Program-made: the position numbers and the translations under genes
Assembly: GCA_963933055.1 (NCBI GenBank)
Contig: CAWVSY010000036.1
Location: forward strand, 1 to 37,438
Direction of reading: 5' to 3'
Length of the DNA: 37,438 bases
Origin: Oleispira sp963933055
Lineage (GTDB): Bacteria; Pseudomonadota; Gammaproteobacteria; Pseudomonadales; Oceanobacteraceae
In this document: one piece after another, positions 24,726-33,586 of the stretch
Layout: every line of letters begins with the position of its first letter
Position numbering within the stretch: the first letter of the stretch is position 1
The notes under the pieces: model-generated
The model's input: the letters and a program-made list of their open reading frames with translations, nothing else
Told to the model about the DNA's origin: nothing
Databases searched by the model: none

Positions 24726-25379
24726 TTATAAGAGTTTCCATGTGTAAACTCCCGTAATACACAAGGTATAAAACGCGAGAATGTACACGTTTCGAGGGTT
24801 GCCAGACAGTTTGGGGGTTTTAATTTGAGAGACGTTAAGAATCGCTAGGCTTAGTGCGCTGATATAAAATACAGCTGAGAAAACAGCGTTAGGTAATACG
24901 CTTTCGAAAAGAAAGATTGCAACCAATATAAGATTGTTATTATCCAATGCTAAGCCGGTATATTTTGCCTTATCCGATAAACCATAGGTGCTGAAATAAC
25001 TTAGGCGAATGGCGCTAGCGGCTAGCATAATGAAGGCAATAGGCAATAACAGTGGATTGAGTTCAGCGTAACTTAATAAAAGAATTGCGGGAGTAACGCC
25101 ATAGCTGACAATATCAATAACAAGATCAAGTTGGCCACCAAACATGCGGTCGTTGCCTGTGCGGCCTTTCATTTTTCGTGCGACAAGGCCGTCGGCCCAG
25201 TCGAATGCAACGGCCCAAACCATGCCAATCATTGCTGCATAAAACACACCTATAATACTAAAATAAATAGCTAATAGTGTGCAGAATAATCCTGCAAGTG
25301 AACATATATTGGGTAAGTCTTTTATATAAGAAACAATGGCGGGTTGTGGTGTATTTGTTTGTTCAGTTGTTGTCGTCAT
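24726..25379 (-). CDS. CDP-alcohol phosphatidyltransferase family protein
   Basis: A 217-aa integral membrane enzyme. The family signature DxxDGxxAR...GxxxDxxxD is visible as DWADGLVARKMKG at about 80-92, followed by GGQLDLVIDIVSYG at about 101-114, with all four Asp residues present. The gap between AR and the later G is longer than the canonical eight residues, as in phosphatidylserine-synthase-like members. Six hydrophobic helices are evident. Family members swap CMP in a CDP-activated lipid or alcohol for another alcohol. Because a soluble cytidylyltransferase follows on the same strand, this member may use CDP-head group plus diacylglycerol rather than CDP-diacylglycerol; this is inference. 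The start ATG at 25379 is followed by a Thr/Gln-rich polar opening. Confidence 0.88.
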   Translation of the reverse strand: MTTTTEQTNTPQPAIVSYIKDLPNICSLAGLFCTLLAIYFSIIGVFYAAMIGMVWAVAFDWADGLVARKMKGRTGNDRMFGGQLDLVIDIVSYGVTPAILLLSYAELNPLLLPIAFIMLAASAIRLSYFSTYGLSDKAKYTGLALDNNNLILVAIFLFESVLPNAVFSAVFYISALSLAILNVSQIKTPKLSGNPRNVYILAFYTLCITGVYTWKLL

Positions 25380-25707
25380 GCAGATCCTAAAAAATTATAA
25401 AAATTAGGCACCTAAAATTATGCACAAAAGTTACACGGTAAATCACGCATCAAGGTGATCGCTGTACAACCTATTAAGCACGTTCAAGTGAACGGTCTTT
25501 AATAGAAACGTTGCGAAAATTTACTGGAAGCCATCAATAATATAGTGATGCGAGAGCAGCAGGTGCTATGAACTCAATCTATTTGCAGGTAGCAAAGAGG
25601 GGGTTGATATGGAGGATAGCGGCGTGAGGCCAGTAGGCTCGATACAGAGTGGGGTAATGCAATGACTATACGCTGATTGTGGTGTTGGGCACAGGAGTAT
25701 TATCAAT

Positions 25708-25732
25708 AATGAAGGGCAATCATTCATTATTG
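25708..25732 (-). terminator. Hairpin after the broken small gene, terminator-like
   Basis: AGGGCAAT / ATTGCCCT perfect 8-bp stem with an 8-nt loop (approximate coordinates), and overlapping alternative pairing AATGA/TCATT. On the minus strand it follows directly after the stop codon of the broken frame at 25746; on the plus strand AAAATAAG follows. T-runs are poor, but its location fits a transcript end. Confidence 0.45.
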
Positions 25733-25745
25733 CCCTGAAAATAAG

Positions 25746-25912
25746 CTATTTGGGATAAGTGGCCGTTAAAGCGCGAGTAGAGTATTGGCCGTAGTAATTG
25801 CACAAGGGGTCATAATAATTACGACAATTAATGCGATCTAATTCGAGTACTTGCTTAGCGCATTGCTAGAAGTATTCTTTAATGCGTAGGCCTTCTTTTC
25901 AGACTTTTCCAT
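25746..25912 (-). pseudogene. Frameshifted small Cys/Tyr-rich gene
   Basis: On the minus strand an ATG at 25912 with a good ribosome site (AGGGAAGGA, about nine bases ahead) starts MEKSEKKAYALKNTSS and stops at 25838 after 24 residues. Another frame, open from 25865 to 25746, reads QCAKQVLELDRINCRNYYDP then LCNYYGQYSTRALTATYPK, with three Cys and many Tyr, and ends just before a hairpin. One single-base frameshift near 25850-25865 would give a protein of about 55 aa with start, ribosome site and terminator all in place. It may be a recent pseudogene, a sequencing error or a programmed shift. Family not recognised. Confidence 0.4.
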
Positions 25913-26049
25913 GTGAATCTTCCTTCCCTGTAAAATGATAGAACGCATAATACAGGAATAAAATAGTGCTGAATATCAGAAGAAAGGAGGAGTGACCAAT
26001 TGAAAACTTATTCTATTCTTTAATAATCACTCGCTTGCAAGGACTGCAC

Positions 26050-26520
26050 ATGAGATTTATTCGATACCGTTCGTTCTTTTTTTTGATTCTCTGCGCATTT
26101 TTTATCTCTCCACACATGCAAGCGGAAATTTATCGCTATGTTGATGATCAGGGGCGGGTACAGTTTTCTGACAACCCCAATGCTAATTATAACGTTCAAG
26201 CCATTAGCAGTGGGGTCAGTACTTCACGTAATGAAGTCGATGTTGAAGCGCTAGAAAGCAAAGCGCAGCAGCTAAAGCAAAATCGGCTTGAGCGAGAAAA
26301 GCATGCGAACAAACTGATTCAGCAAAAGCGTAAAGCAAGGCTCAAATATCAAAAGGCGCTTGCCAAGAAAAAGAAGAAAGAAGAGGCGTGCGAGCTAGCC
26401 CGAAAAAAAGAGAATTTAGCCTTCAGAAATCGCAGTAAAAGTCGCAATCTGACCGCCATGAGAAAAGCCTTAGAGCAATATGAGAAAAAGCGAAAGATGA
26501 GAATCAAAAAGTGCCGTTGA
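26050..26520 (+). CDS. DUF4124-domain periplasmic protein
   Basis: A 156-aa secreted protein. It starts with a clear signal peptide (MRFIRYRSFFFLILCAFFIS, cut probably after MQA), then the DUF4124 motif EIYRYVDDQGRVQFSDNPNA, a short strand-rich unit common in proteobacterial periplasmic proteins, and a long lysine/arginine-rich helical tail that probably forms a coiled coil (AKKKKKEEACELARKKENLA), with two Cys (one at the very end). I chose the ATG at 26050, with AAGGA six bases ahead, over the in-frame TTG at 26035. Function is unknown; DUF4124 may bind peptide or wall material. Confidence 0.85.
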   Translation: MRFIRYRSFFFLILCAFFISPHMQAEIYRYVDDQGRVQFSDNPNANYNVQAISSGVSTSRNEVDVEALESKAQQLKQNRLEREKHANKLIQQKRKARLKYQKALAKKKKKEEACELARKKENLAFRNRSKSRNLTAMRKALEQYEKKRKMRIKKCR

Positions 26521-26629
26521 ATCTAACGCTGAAGAGGCGCCTTTATTGTATAGAATTGTCCTACCTCATGGCTTTATGAGGCTAGCGCGGTATAGTTGCG
26601 CAGTAATAAACAATTATTAAGAGATACTA

Positions 26630-27187
26630 ATGAATCGCTCATTCCTCGTTCATACTCATCTAATATTCGCGGCTTTATTGCTGCCTGTTCTTCTAATGTT
26701 CGCCATTACTGGCGCATTTTATACTTGGGGCATTAAAGGGTCTTTTGAAACGACTGAATACGATATTGTATTATCTCAGCCTCTGCAAAAAGATCCTGAA
26801 TATCTACAGCAATGGCTAGAAGATGTGCTTGAAATTAAAGGCATCGCAGTGCCTTCCGGTAAAGGCAAAATCAAAGGCAATAACAAAAACTACCATTATG
26901 AATGGACAGGGTCTGCTCGGGTCGTATCTGTTGCGCCAAGTTCTAATGCATTAATCGCACAATTGACCATTGATGAAAGCAGCTATTACCGCTATCTAGT
27001 GCAATTGCATAAAGGCAAAGGAGGCATCGTCTTTAAAGTCTATGCCGCGATCCTTGCGATCGGTCTGGTTCTAATTGGCATTTCTGGTGTGATCATGGCG
27101 TTGAGAATGCCTAAGTATCGAGTATTGACTCAGCGTTATTTGGCATTAGGAGCCTTGTTATTTATTATCCTGCTATTGCTAAGTTAG
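26630..27187 (+). CDS. PepSY-associated transmembrane protein
   Basis: A 185-aa inner-membrane protein of the PepSY-associated TM type. One N-terminal helix begins after MNRSFLVHTHLIFAALLLPV and includes the family's GAFYTWG at its end. A periplasmic domain of about 95 residues follows, then YYRYLVQLHKGKGGIVFKVY leads into the second and third helices (ILAIGLVLIGISGVIMALRM and YLALGALLFIILLLLS). The conserved His residues (HTH near the start, LHKGKGG before helix 2) are typical of PepSY-TM proteins, which are often linked to iron or siderophore reduction. No such partner is next to it, so its role is open. Probably monocistronic. Confidence 0.78.
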   Translation: MNRSFLVHTHLIFAALLLPVLLMFAITGAFYTWGIKGSFETTEYDIVLSQPLQKDPEYLQQWLEDVLEIKGIAVPSGKGKIKGNNKNYHYEWTGSARVVSVAPSSNALIAQLTIDESSYYRYLVQLHKGKGGIVFKVYAAILAIGLVLIGISGVIMALRMPKYRVLTQRYLALGALLFIILLLLS

Positions 27188-27356
27188 CGCGGCTACCGCT
27201 AAGTTAACGCCAATCGCGTGTGATATTTTGCTGTATTTTTAGCGTGTAGGATGAATGCCAGATAAACAATTATCTAAGGGATATGAAGCAGTACTAGCCT
27301 TGAGGCTCAGCTTTGATTAATCTAGATGGTTCAATTTAGCTGGCATTATTATTTGT

Positions 27357-28883
27357 ATGTTTTTTGAACAGGAAAGAGGGCAATTTTTTCGCCCCTTAAC
27401 GAGTAAATATCGCGCACAAGTGCTGGAGTGTCTAAAAGAGCTTTATCAGCGCCTTTATAGCAGCAGTAGCGCTGATTATGGCCAAGCCCTGCAGCGCGAT
27501 GTTGTGATTGAGATATTCCAAGAAGCCTTAGTCCGAGCTCCGATATTAGCAGATGGTGAAGATGCCGATGATGGGCTGAAGTCTGGCCATAAAGGCAGCA
27601 AAGACATCACCAAAGACAGTCGTTTCCGTAATACTCGTGAGCAAGCCAGTTGGGTACTTAACCAATTGCTTGAGTTTGGGTGGATGGAAAAACAAGTTGA
27701 TGAAGCAACGCTGCAAAGCACGTTTGCCTTCAGTCGCTATGGGCGCCAATTTGTAGACCCCTTTATTTCTGAAAGCCGAGCCTCTGCTCGCACCCGCCAT
27801 AGAAATACCCGTAATACGCGTAACTCACTTGAAGCGTTTTTAGAGCGTGGTGAAGTCTATGATTTATTGGATGCTTACGAATATTCAGAACGTATCATTA
27901 GCGACTTTACCGACGTAATTTCTGAGCTTGAAGAGCGTAAACGTGATTTAGTGCGCGAGATGGATTCTAAAATGTTAGTCCAGCGTGCCAGTGAAGAATT
28001 CTTTGATTTTATGGAAAAACGTTTTCAGCCAGATTTGGCGGTGCGTTTATCGGCGGATAACGTTGAAAAGCATCGTGACCGCATTAGCGAGCTGCTTGAA
28101 CAGATTCGTAATCGCAAAAAAGCCTTTAAAGCAAAAACAGAAGGCAGTCTGCGCGACTTATTGCCCGAGCTGGCTCAGCCTGGAACGTCTGTTTTGTGGA
28201 CAATCTTAGACGGTATTGAACAGCGTATTCGCAATGCTAGTGATATTATGTTGCCTGCACTGCGTAAAGCCCTGCAAGGGTTTACCAAGCGTGCCGATAT
28301 TATTATTCGTCAGATGAGTTATTTAGCATCCCAGCAGCATAATGATGTATTGAGCGTCTGTAAGCGATTGTCGGCACTTTCCCCTGAAGACCAAGATGCT
28401 CAACTGATGGCGGCAGGCCAGTTGATGAGTGTGCCTGAAGTTGCTTTGGTTGACCCTGCACAAGTGCGTTTAGCCCCACCTCGTAAGCGTCGAATTATTG
28501 AATCTGACTTGGATGAAGGTACAGAAGCTTTCGATATGGATGCCCGTAAAGATATTTATATTCAGCAAGTATTGGATCAAGCATTCTTTATCAATAATAA
28601 CTCGCTGCGCAGCTATATGCAGAAGCATTTAATGGCTGGCAACGTTATCTCTACAAAAGATTTACCGATTGAAAATGCCAATGACTTTCTTGCCGTCGCG
28701 AATGCTGTCAGCTTGGCATCGACCAGCAGTCTATCGTCCGATTTCGAATTTGTGATGTCTTATGAAGCGGATGATCGCGGTGATGAATCCGCGACTGATG
28801 AAAATAGTTACTTTAGTAAGAAAGACCACTTCACGGTGGAGTTAATTAATAGCGGCCCTCGTAATCAAGCTGGCGCTCAATAA
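27357..28883 (+). CDS. jetA: JetA / MksF-type kleisin of an SMC-like complex
   Basis: A 508-aa protein of the JetA (DUF5716, MksF-like) family, the kleisin that bridges the SMC heads. It opens with the family stretch FFRPLTSKYRAQVLECLKEL, a winged-helix region, followed by TREQASWVLNQLLEFGWMEK and RYGRQFVDPF. The middle is helical (LLDAYEYSERIISDFTDVIS, SELEERKRDLVREMDSK), and the C-terminal part (390-508; MDARKDIYIQQVLDQAFFIN) includes a second winged helix. It is the first gene of jetA-jetB-jetC (gaps 14 and 10 bp), so a single transcript is likely. In Wadjet type I systems JetA, JetB and JetC work with JetD; JetD is missing here. The start ATG at 27357 has no strong ribosome site. Confidence 0.88.
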   Translation: MFFEQERGQFFRPLTSKYRAQVLECLKELYQRLYSSSSADYGQALQRDVVIEIFQEALVRAPILADGEDADDGLKSGHKGSKDITKDSRFRNTREQASWVLNQLLEFGWMEKQVDEATLQSTFAFSRYGRQFVDPFISESRASARTRHRNTRNTRNSLEAFLERGEVYDLLDAYEYSERIISDFTDVISELEERKRDLVREMDSKMLVQRASEEFFDFMEKRFQPDLAVRLSADNVEKHRDRISELLEQIRNRKKAFKAKTEGSLRDLLPELAQPGTSVLWTILDGIEQRIRNASDIMLPALRKALQGFTKRADIIIRQMSYLASQQHNDVLSVCKRLSALSPEDQDAQLMAAGQLMSVPEVALVDPAQVRLAPPRKRRIIESDLDEGTEAFDMDARKDIYIQQVLDQAFFINNNSLRSYMQKHLMAGNVISTKDLPIENANDFLAVANAVSLASTSSLSSDFEFVMSYEADDRGDESATDENSYFSKKDHFTVELINSGPRNQAGAQ

Positions 28884-28897
28884 TAGAGAGAAGAATA

Positions 28898-29704
28898 ATG
28901 CTGCAATTTATTGAGCAGAAATTAGAAAAACAAGGCTTGGATATACGTGAGCTATCTGAATTATTAATTCGTTTATTAGATTATGGTGTTATTTGCCGTG
29001 ACGAGAGCCAAGTAGAACAGCAATTGTATGATCGCTATTTACGCTTAGAAGAGATCGTATCTGATTATTTGGAATTGCTGGGTGTGCGTGTTCAGCATGA
29101 TAAGCGTTTTCAGTTTATCCGTTTATACCCACCAGGAGCTCAAATTCCTGGTGTGCAAGACGAGCAAAATGCGATTCAAAGCCCAGGCTTGCGCATGCGC
29201 TTAAATCAAAATGAAGTTGCACTGATTCTAGTTTTGCGTGCTCAGTATGATAAAGCGTTGCGCGAAGGCCAAGTCGACGAGCAAGGCTGTGTCATGGTTT
29301 CGCTAGAGTCGCTAAGCATAGCGATGAAGAATCTATTGAAGCGTGCTTTGCCAGATAATATGACAGAGCGGAAACAATTGTTCCGCCGTTTAAAGCAATT
29401 ACGCTTGATTCAAATTGCCAACGAAGATCGCTTAGACGATGGTGATATGTGGATGCGCATTCGCCCAATGATTATGAGCTATGTGAGCGAGCAGGTTTTG
29501 GCTGATTTGGTTGAAAACGAAGCGGTGGCTGAATTAGAAATAGCCCAAGACGATACTGTTGATGTCGTGGAAAAAACAGAAGTATTAGAAGAGATTGAAG
29601 CAGAAGAAACGGTTCAGAAAGAAGTTGAACTAGAAACATCAGAATCAGAAGAACCAGAGCAAGTCGTTGCTGAAACTAAACCAACCAGCTTGTTTTCGGA
29701 ATAA
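28898..29704 (+). CDS. jetB: JetB / MksE-type KITE subunit (DUF4194)
   Basis: A 268-aa protein of the DUF4194 (JetB, MksE-like) family. The conserved part runs over about residues 1-205: LSELLIRLLDYGVICRDESQ, LYDRYLRLEEIVSDYLELLG, then the second winged helix region AQYDKALREGQVDEQG and TERKQLFRRLKQLRLIQIAN, ending in DMWMRIRPMIMSYVSEQVL. The last 60 residues are an acidic Glu-rich tail that looks disordered, longer than needed for the family domain. KITE subunits bind the kleisin and DNA and complete the SMC ring. It lies 14 bp after jetA and 10 bp before jetC. Confidence 0.9.
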   Translation: MLQFIEQKLEKQGLDIRELSELLIRLLDYGVICRDESQVEQQLYDRYLRLEEIVSDYLELLGVRVQHDKRFQFIRLYPPGAQIPGVQDEQNAIQSPGLRMRLNQNEVALILVLRAQYDKALREGQVDEQGCVMVSLESLSIAMKNLLKRALPDNMTERKQLFRRLKQLRLIQIANEDRLDDGDMWMRIRPMIMSYVSEQVLADLVENEAVAELEIAQDDTVDVVEKTEVLEEIEAEETVQKEVELETSESEEPEQVVAETKPTSLFSE

Positions 29705-29714
29705 GGAATAAATA

Positions 29715-32700
29715 GTGTTTTTAAAGAAATTTGTATATGTAAACTGGGGCAACATCCCGGCACTAGAATTCGACTTTGGTCCGATTAACTTATTATCTGG
29801 TGGTAATGGCTCGGGTAAAACAACCGCGGCCGATGCGATTCAAACTGTGATGACCGCTGCGCATGATACGCTATTTCATTACAACCCAGGTCAAGACGAA
29901 GCGACTCAGCGTGGCCGTGGTAAAAATGTACGTACTTTGGCTTCGTATGTTTTAGGCTGTGATGATGGCAGTTACGCGCGTCCGAACGGTGCGGTTGGTT
30001 ATTTGGCGGCTATTTTTCATCCTACGGAAGGTGAAAGTGGGGAAGCGTTTACTGCAGTATTGGGTATTAGTGCATCGCTTGAAAAATCCGGCAATCAAAC
30101 CACCGCGCGCCAAAATGACATACAATTTTATATTGTCGCTGGAGAGCAGTTAACACTGTCAGATTTTTTACAAGAAGATGCCGAAGGTAAGCGTCAGGTT
30201 ATTGGTTTAGATAAAATTAATAATCATCTTAAAAGTCGTATGGAAGCGAATAATATCGAGAAATACGATACTAAAAAGCAATATTTACGTCGTTTATACG
30301 GTGCGTTACGAGGCCGTCATGATGCGGTTTCTGAACGAGAAGCGATGAATGCGGCACGTACGTTCTCACGCTTTATGGCGTATAAGCCGGTTAAAAGTAT
30401 TAATGGGTTTGTGGCCAATGAAATCTTAGAAAAGAAAGATTTGGGTGATGCGATTCGTTCTGTTTCCGACTTAATGAAAACCATTTATTCAATGGAGTCG
30501 GATGCTAAGCGTTTGCAAGAAACGATTAATGTTTTGAGTTCTACCAAAGCGACGGCAAAAACCTACATTGATCAATGGATCGATTATAATGTGCTGGAAT
30601 ATACGGCGGCAAAAAGTCGTTATTTAAGCGACCAGCAAGTGTATTTAAAAGCGAAAGAAAAACAGCAACATTTGCGCGACGATTTATCCAATGCGGAGCA
30701 AGAGCGTGAGCAGTCTCAAGATCGCCGTAGCCAATTACGTGAACAGTTAATTGCGATGGAAGCGCAGCGTTTAGGCATTGATGCGTTGCAAGATAAGGAT
30801 CAATTTGAGCAAAAAGTTGAAAGTGGCAAGCAGCAGTTACAGCAGCAAGCGATGTTGTTATTAGAGCAAGATAAAGCGTCGCAGTTTTCTTTACAGGCCA
30901 CAGAAAGTTTATATAAAGCATTACAGAAATCGACCATCTCGGTTGATTTGCCCTCACTTGGTCAGCGCAAGCTGATTGAAATGGCTAAGAATGTTGCCGC
31001 GATTGCCAGTGAAGGCGCGGTGGATTTTCCAACGCTATTAGGCAAAGACTGGGTGGATTTAAGTCCACTCGAAGCGCATTTAGAAACGGCTCAGCAAAAT
31101 CAGCAGCTAATGAATCAATGGCGTGAGCGCTGGTATAGTGGCGAGCTAGAAAGTTCTGGCATTCCTTTACGTGATCAATTAGCCAAGCTGGTAGATCGAC
31201 GTGAGCAAAAAGTTCAGCAAGTTCAGCGTCAGATTGCACAAAAGCAAAATGACATTGATAGCTTAGAAGCGCGCGAACTTAATTACCCGCATTTTGTACG
31301 CATAGCCTTAGAAACGATTCGTCGTGAGTGCCCACAAGCAGAGCCATGTGTTTTGGCTGATTACGTCGAAATTACTGATCCTGATTGGCAAAATGCGATT
31401 GAAGGTTATATTGGTGGTGCGCGTTTTAGTATTATTGTTGAATCTGAATACGAAGCAGAAGCGGCACGTATTGTGCGCTCGATTCAAGGCGGCAGCCGTG
31501 CTCGAGTAGTGCAAGGCAGCAAAGCGAAGAAAGATTGTGATCGCATGAAGTTGGCTGATAATTCGATTATCAATTTGATGTCGTTTGAACACGCTACTGC
31601 ACGTTATTATTTACAAGCAAGCTATGGGTCTGTTGAGCAAGTGCGTGATGTAACGGCATTGCGTCAGACTCGCCGTGGGGTAACGAAAGAAGGGCTAGGT
31701 AGCGGTTCTTATTCTATTTATCGCTGCGATTTAAATGATGCCGAATTAGTATTTGGTCAAGGCGCTCGTGAGCGGGCATTAGCGGCGAAACAATCTGAAT
31801 TAGGCAGCTTAATTGATCAAGCGAATGACGCTCAGGTCAGTGCTAAACAGGTGCAAGACATTTTGCAGGCGGTTAATAATTTACGCCATGTGGTATTTGC
31901 CAATTCGATTAAAGAAATTTTAGAAACGCATTATCAAATTCAACAAGCCGAAGCGGCATTGGCGAAAGTCGATTTGTCTGACTTCTCTGCTTTAGAAGAA
32001 GAGTTTTTGGTCTTAAAAACTAAAGGCGATGAGCTTGATCAGCAAATTCAATTATTAGATGGGACAACCGGACGAATTGAGCAGCAGTTAAAAGATAGCG
32101 AGCGTTTGTGTAAAAAATTAAGCGACCAGCAAGAAGAAACTTCTTATATTGCTGACGGCAAAGAAGATAATTTACGTAAGATTGTGAGCGTTTGGCCAGA
32201 ATTTGATTCCGAAGCACGATTAAAAGAAGCGGACGAAGAAGCGGCCAATAGCCCTGCGGACTCCATCGAAAATCATCGTAAATCTGTTTACAGTGAAATG
32301 AACTCTAAAGTTCATGAGATTGAACGTAATATTGCAGAGCATAATCAAACGTGTCAGACCATTGATGCCATTGTTTATGATCCGAATTATCGCGAAGAGC
32401 ACGGTGTGCCGTTCTTTAAAGATGTATGTGCGCTGCAGCGTGAAGTTGATCGAGTGCATAACCGCTTGCGTAATAATATTTTGGTTGAAAAACAAGATAA
32501 GTTAACCGGCTTAAAAGAAAGTTTTAATAACGCATTTGTGACCAATCTTTGTCACTCTATTTATCAGTCAATTAATGACGGTAAGCGTGTATTAGAAGAT
32601 TTAAACAAAGAGCTGGCTCATCACAAGTTCGGTGCTGATAAAGAAGGTTATTGGTTTGATTGGGAGTGGGTGCCTGAATACAAAGAATATTTCCAATTTT

Positions 32701-33356
32701 TTGATGAGGTTATTAAGTCCCCAAGTTTAGGTGATGGCGCGACGTTATTTGATGCCGGTCTTAGTAAAAATTCTCAGCGCGTGCGTGATCAATTAATGGC
32801 GATGCTATTAGATGAAGACGAAGTAAAAGCGATGCGTGAATTAGAGCGTATTTCTGATTATCGTAATTATCGCGCGTATGAAATTTATAAGCAGCCGTTG
32901 AACAAAGATCCGATTGCGTTAAGCCAATACGGCACCGGTTCGGGTGGCCAGTTAGAAACCCCTGCGTACATTATTCGCAGTGCGGCGATTACTTCTGCTT
33001 TCCGCTTTAATGAAGGTGATACCCATTTGCGCACGGTATTAGTGGACGAGGCTTTCTCTAAAATGGATGAAACTCGTTCAAAAGAAGTGATTAACTATTT
33101 AACGGAAGCACTTGGTTTGCAGCTTTCGTTTATTATGCCAACCAGTAAAGCCGGTCCGTTTATGGATTTGATTTCAAATCAGTTTGTATTCAGTAAAGTA
33201 CCGCTTGCGGGTGGGGTTAAAAAAGGCGAGCTGCAAACTAAGGTGCTTGTTGATCGTCAAGAATGTAACCAAGAGCGCATTAAAGAGCTTTGGGCCAATC
33301 ATAGACAGTCAATTCGTCATCAGGCGGGTCTTGATTTTATGGAAGAATTTGCGTAA
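29715..33356 (+). CDS. jetC: JetC / MksB-type SMC-like ATPase
   Basis: A 1213-aa SMC-like ATPase that should extrude or compact DNA as a dimer with JetA and JetB. The N-terminal head has Walker A GGNGSGKT at residues 29-36. A long coiled coil follows (about 300-530; includes EQEREQSQDRRSQLREQL), then a hinge-like segment (about 540-610; EPCVLADYVEITDPDWQNAI), the return coiled coil, the ABC signature region GTGSGGQLETPAYIIRSAAI at about 1072-1091, and Walker B LRTVLVDEAFSKMDE with Asp1111 and Glu1112. All catalytic elements look intact. Start codon is GTG at 29715, with AAGGAATAAATA ahead. The family is MukB/MksB-like (SbcCD-type Walker B) rather than Smc. The jetD gene that follows in Wadjet type I is absent. 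Confidence 0.92.
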   Translation: MFLKKFVYVNWGNIPALEFDFGPINLLSGGNGSGKTTAADAIQTVMTAAHDTLFHYNPGQDEATQRGRGKNVRTLASYVLGCDDGSYARPNGAVGYLAAIFHPTEGESGEAFTAVLGISASLEKSGNQTTARQNDIQFYIVAGEQLTLSDFLQEDAEGKRQVIGLDKINNHLKSRMEANNIEKYDTKKQYLRRLYGALRGRHDAVSEREAMNAARTFSRFMAYKPVKSINGFVANEILEKKDLGDAIRSVSDLMKTIYSMESDAKRLQETINVLSSTKATAKTYIDQWIDYNVLEYTAAKSRYLSDQQVYLKAKEKQQHLRDDLSNAEQEREQSQDRRSQLREQLIAMEAQRLGIDALQDKDQFEQKVESGKQQLQQQAMLLLEQDKASQFSLQATESLYKALQKSTISVDLPSLGQRKLIEMAKNVAAIASEGAVDFPTLLGKDWVDLSPLEAHLETAQQNQQLMNQWRERWYSGELESSGIPLRDQLAKLVDRREQKVQQVQRQIAQKQNDIDSLEARELNYPHFVRIALETIRRECPQAEPCVLADYVEITDPDWQNAIEGYIGGARFSIIVESEYEAEAARIVRSIQGGSRARVVQGSKAKKDCDRMKLADNSIINLMSFEHATARYYLQASYGSVEQVRDVTALRQTRRGVTKEGLGSGSYSIYRCDLNDAELVFGQGARERALAAKQSELGSLIDQANDAQVSAKQVQDILQAVNNLRHVVFANSIKEILETHYQIQQAEAALAKVDLSDFSALEEEFLVLKTKGDELDQQIQLLDGTTGRIEQQLKDSERLCKKLSDQQEETSYIADGKEDNLRKIVSVWPEFDSEARLKEADEEAANSPADSIENHRKSVYSEMNSKVHEIERNIAEHNQTCQTIDAIVYDPNYREEHGVPFFKDVCALQREVDRVHNRLRNNILVEKQDKLTGLKESFNNAFVTNLCHSIYQSINDGKRVLEDLNKELAHHKFGADKEGYWFDWEWVPEYKEYFQFFDEVIKSPSLGDGATLFDAGLSKNSQRVRDQLMAMLLDEDEVKAMRELERISDYRNYRAYEIYKQPLNKDPIALSQYGTGSGGQLETPAYIIRSAAITSAFRFNEGDTHLRTVLVDEAFSKMDETRSKEVINYLTEALGLQLSFIMPTSKAGPFMDLISNQFVFSKVPLAGGVKKGELQTKVLVDRQECNQERIKELWANHRQSIRHQAGLDFMEEFA

Positions 33357-33586
33357 ATTTTTATGTGTAAATTCAATACGATGGCAATACGCAAATGTTG
33401 CCATTTTATGAAACTTACTCATCTGTGTTAATTAGGGACTAGCACTTCATAATTAGCATGGGTATGATGATTGTGTGAATCCTGAAATCTATTTCATGGA
33501 CTGAACGATAGGATGTTGACTAAATTAAGTCAGCAAAAGAAATGATATCCCCAGTCATTGGGGCGAAAACGAAAAGCGAGGGACTT
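33357..33586 (+). promoter_or_regulatory. Long leader upstream of the cold-shock gene
   Basis: 230 bp between jetC and the cold-shock gene. It includes an inverted repeat TGACT/AGTCA (33517-33521, 33528-33532) and a hairpin CCCCA-GTCAT-TGGGG (33549-33563) just before the ribosome site GAGGGA. Cold-shock genes typically have long structured leaders that change folding with temperature; that role here is inferred. I see no jetC terminator and no jetD. Confidence 0.4.

Larger units (their letters stand above)
25380..26049. other. 670-bp gap with palindrome, hairpin and broken small gene
   Basis: The gap between the divergent lipid gene and the DUF4124 gene. It holds a 6-bp palindrome CGTTCA-AG-TGAACG (25481-25494), possibly an operator for the lipid genes, a hairpin at 25708-25732, and a minus-strand frameshifted small gene at 25746-25912. 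A strong purine-rich AAAGGAGG near 25983 precedes only a 7-codon frame (MKTYSIL). I see nothing else. Confidence 0.45.

Noticed and set aside
25983..26024. Leader peptide gene with strong AAAGGAGG
   Set aside because: The ribosome-like site serves only a TTG start giving MKTYSIL, with no regulatory pattern, and the DUF4124 gene has its own site.
33357..33586. Leftover of a jetD gene after jetC
   Set aside because: Only 230 bp remain before the cold-shock gene, and no frame there looks like TOPRIM or DUF3322/DUF2220 sequence.
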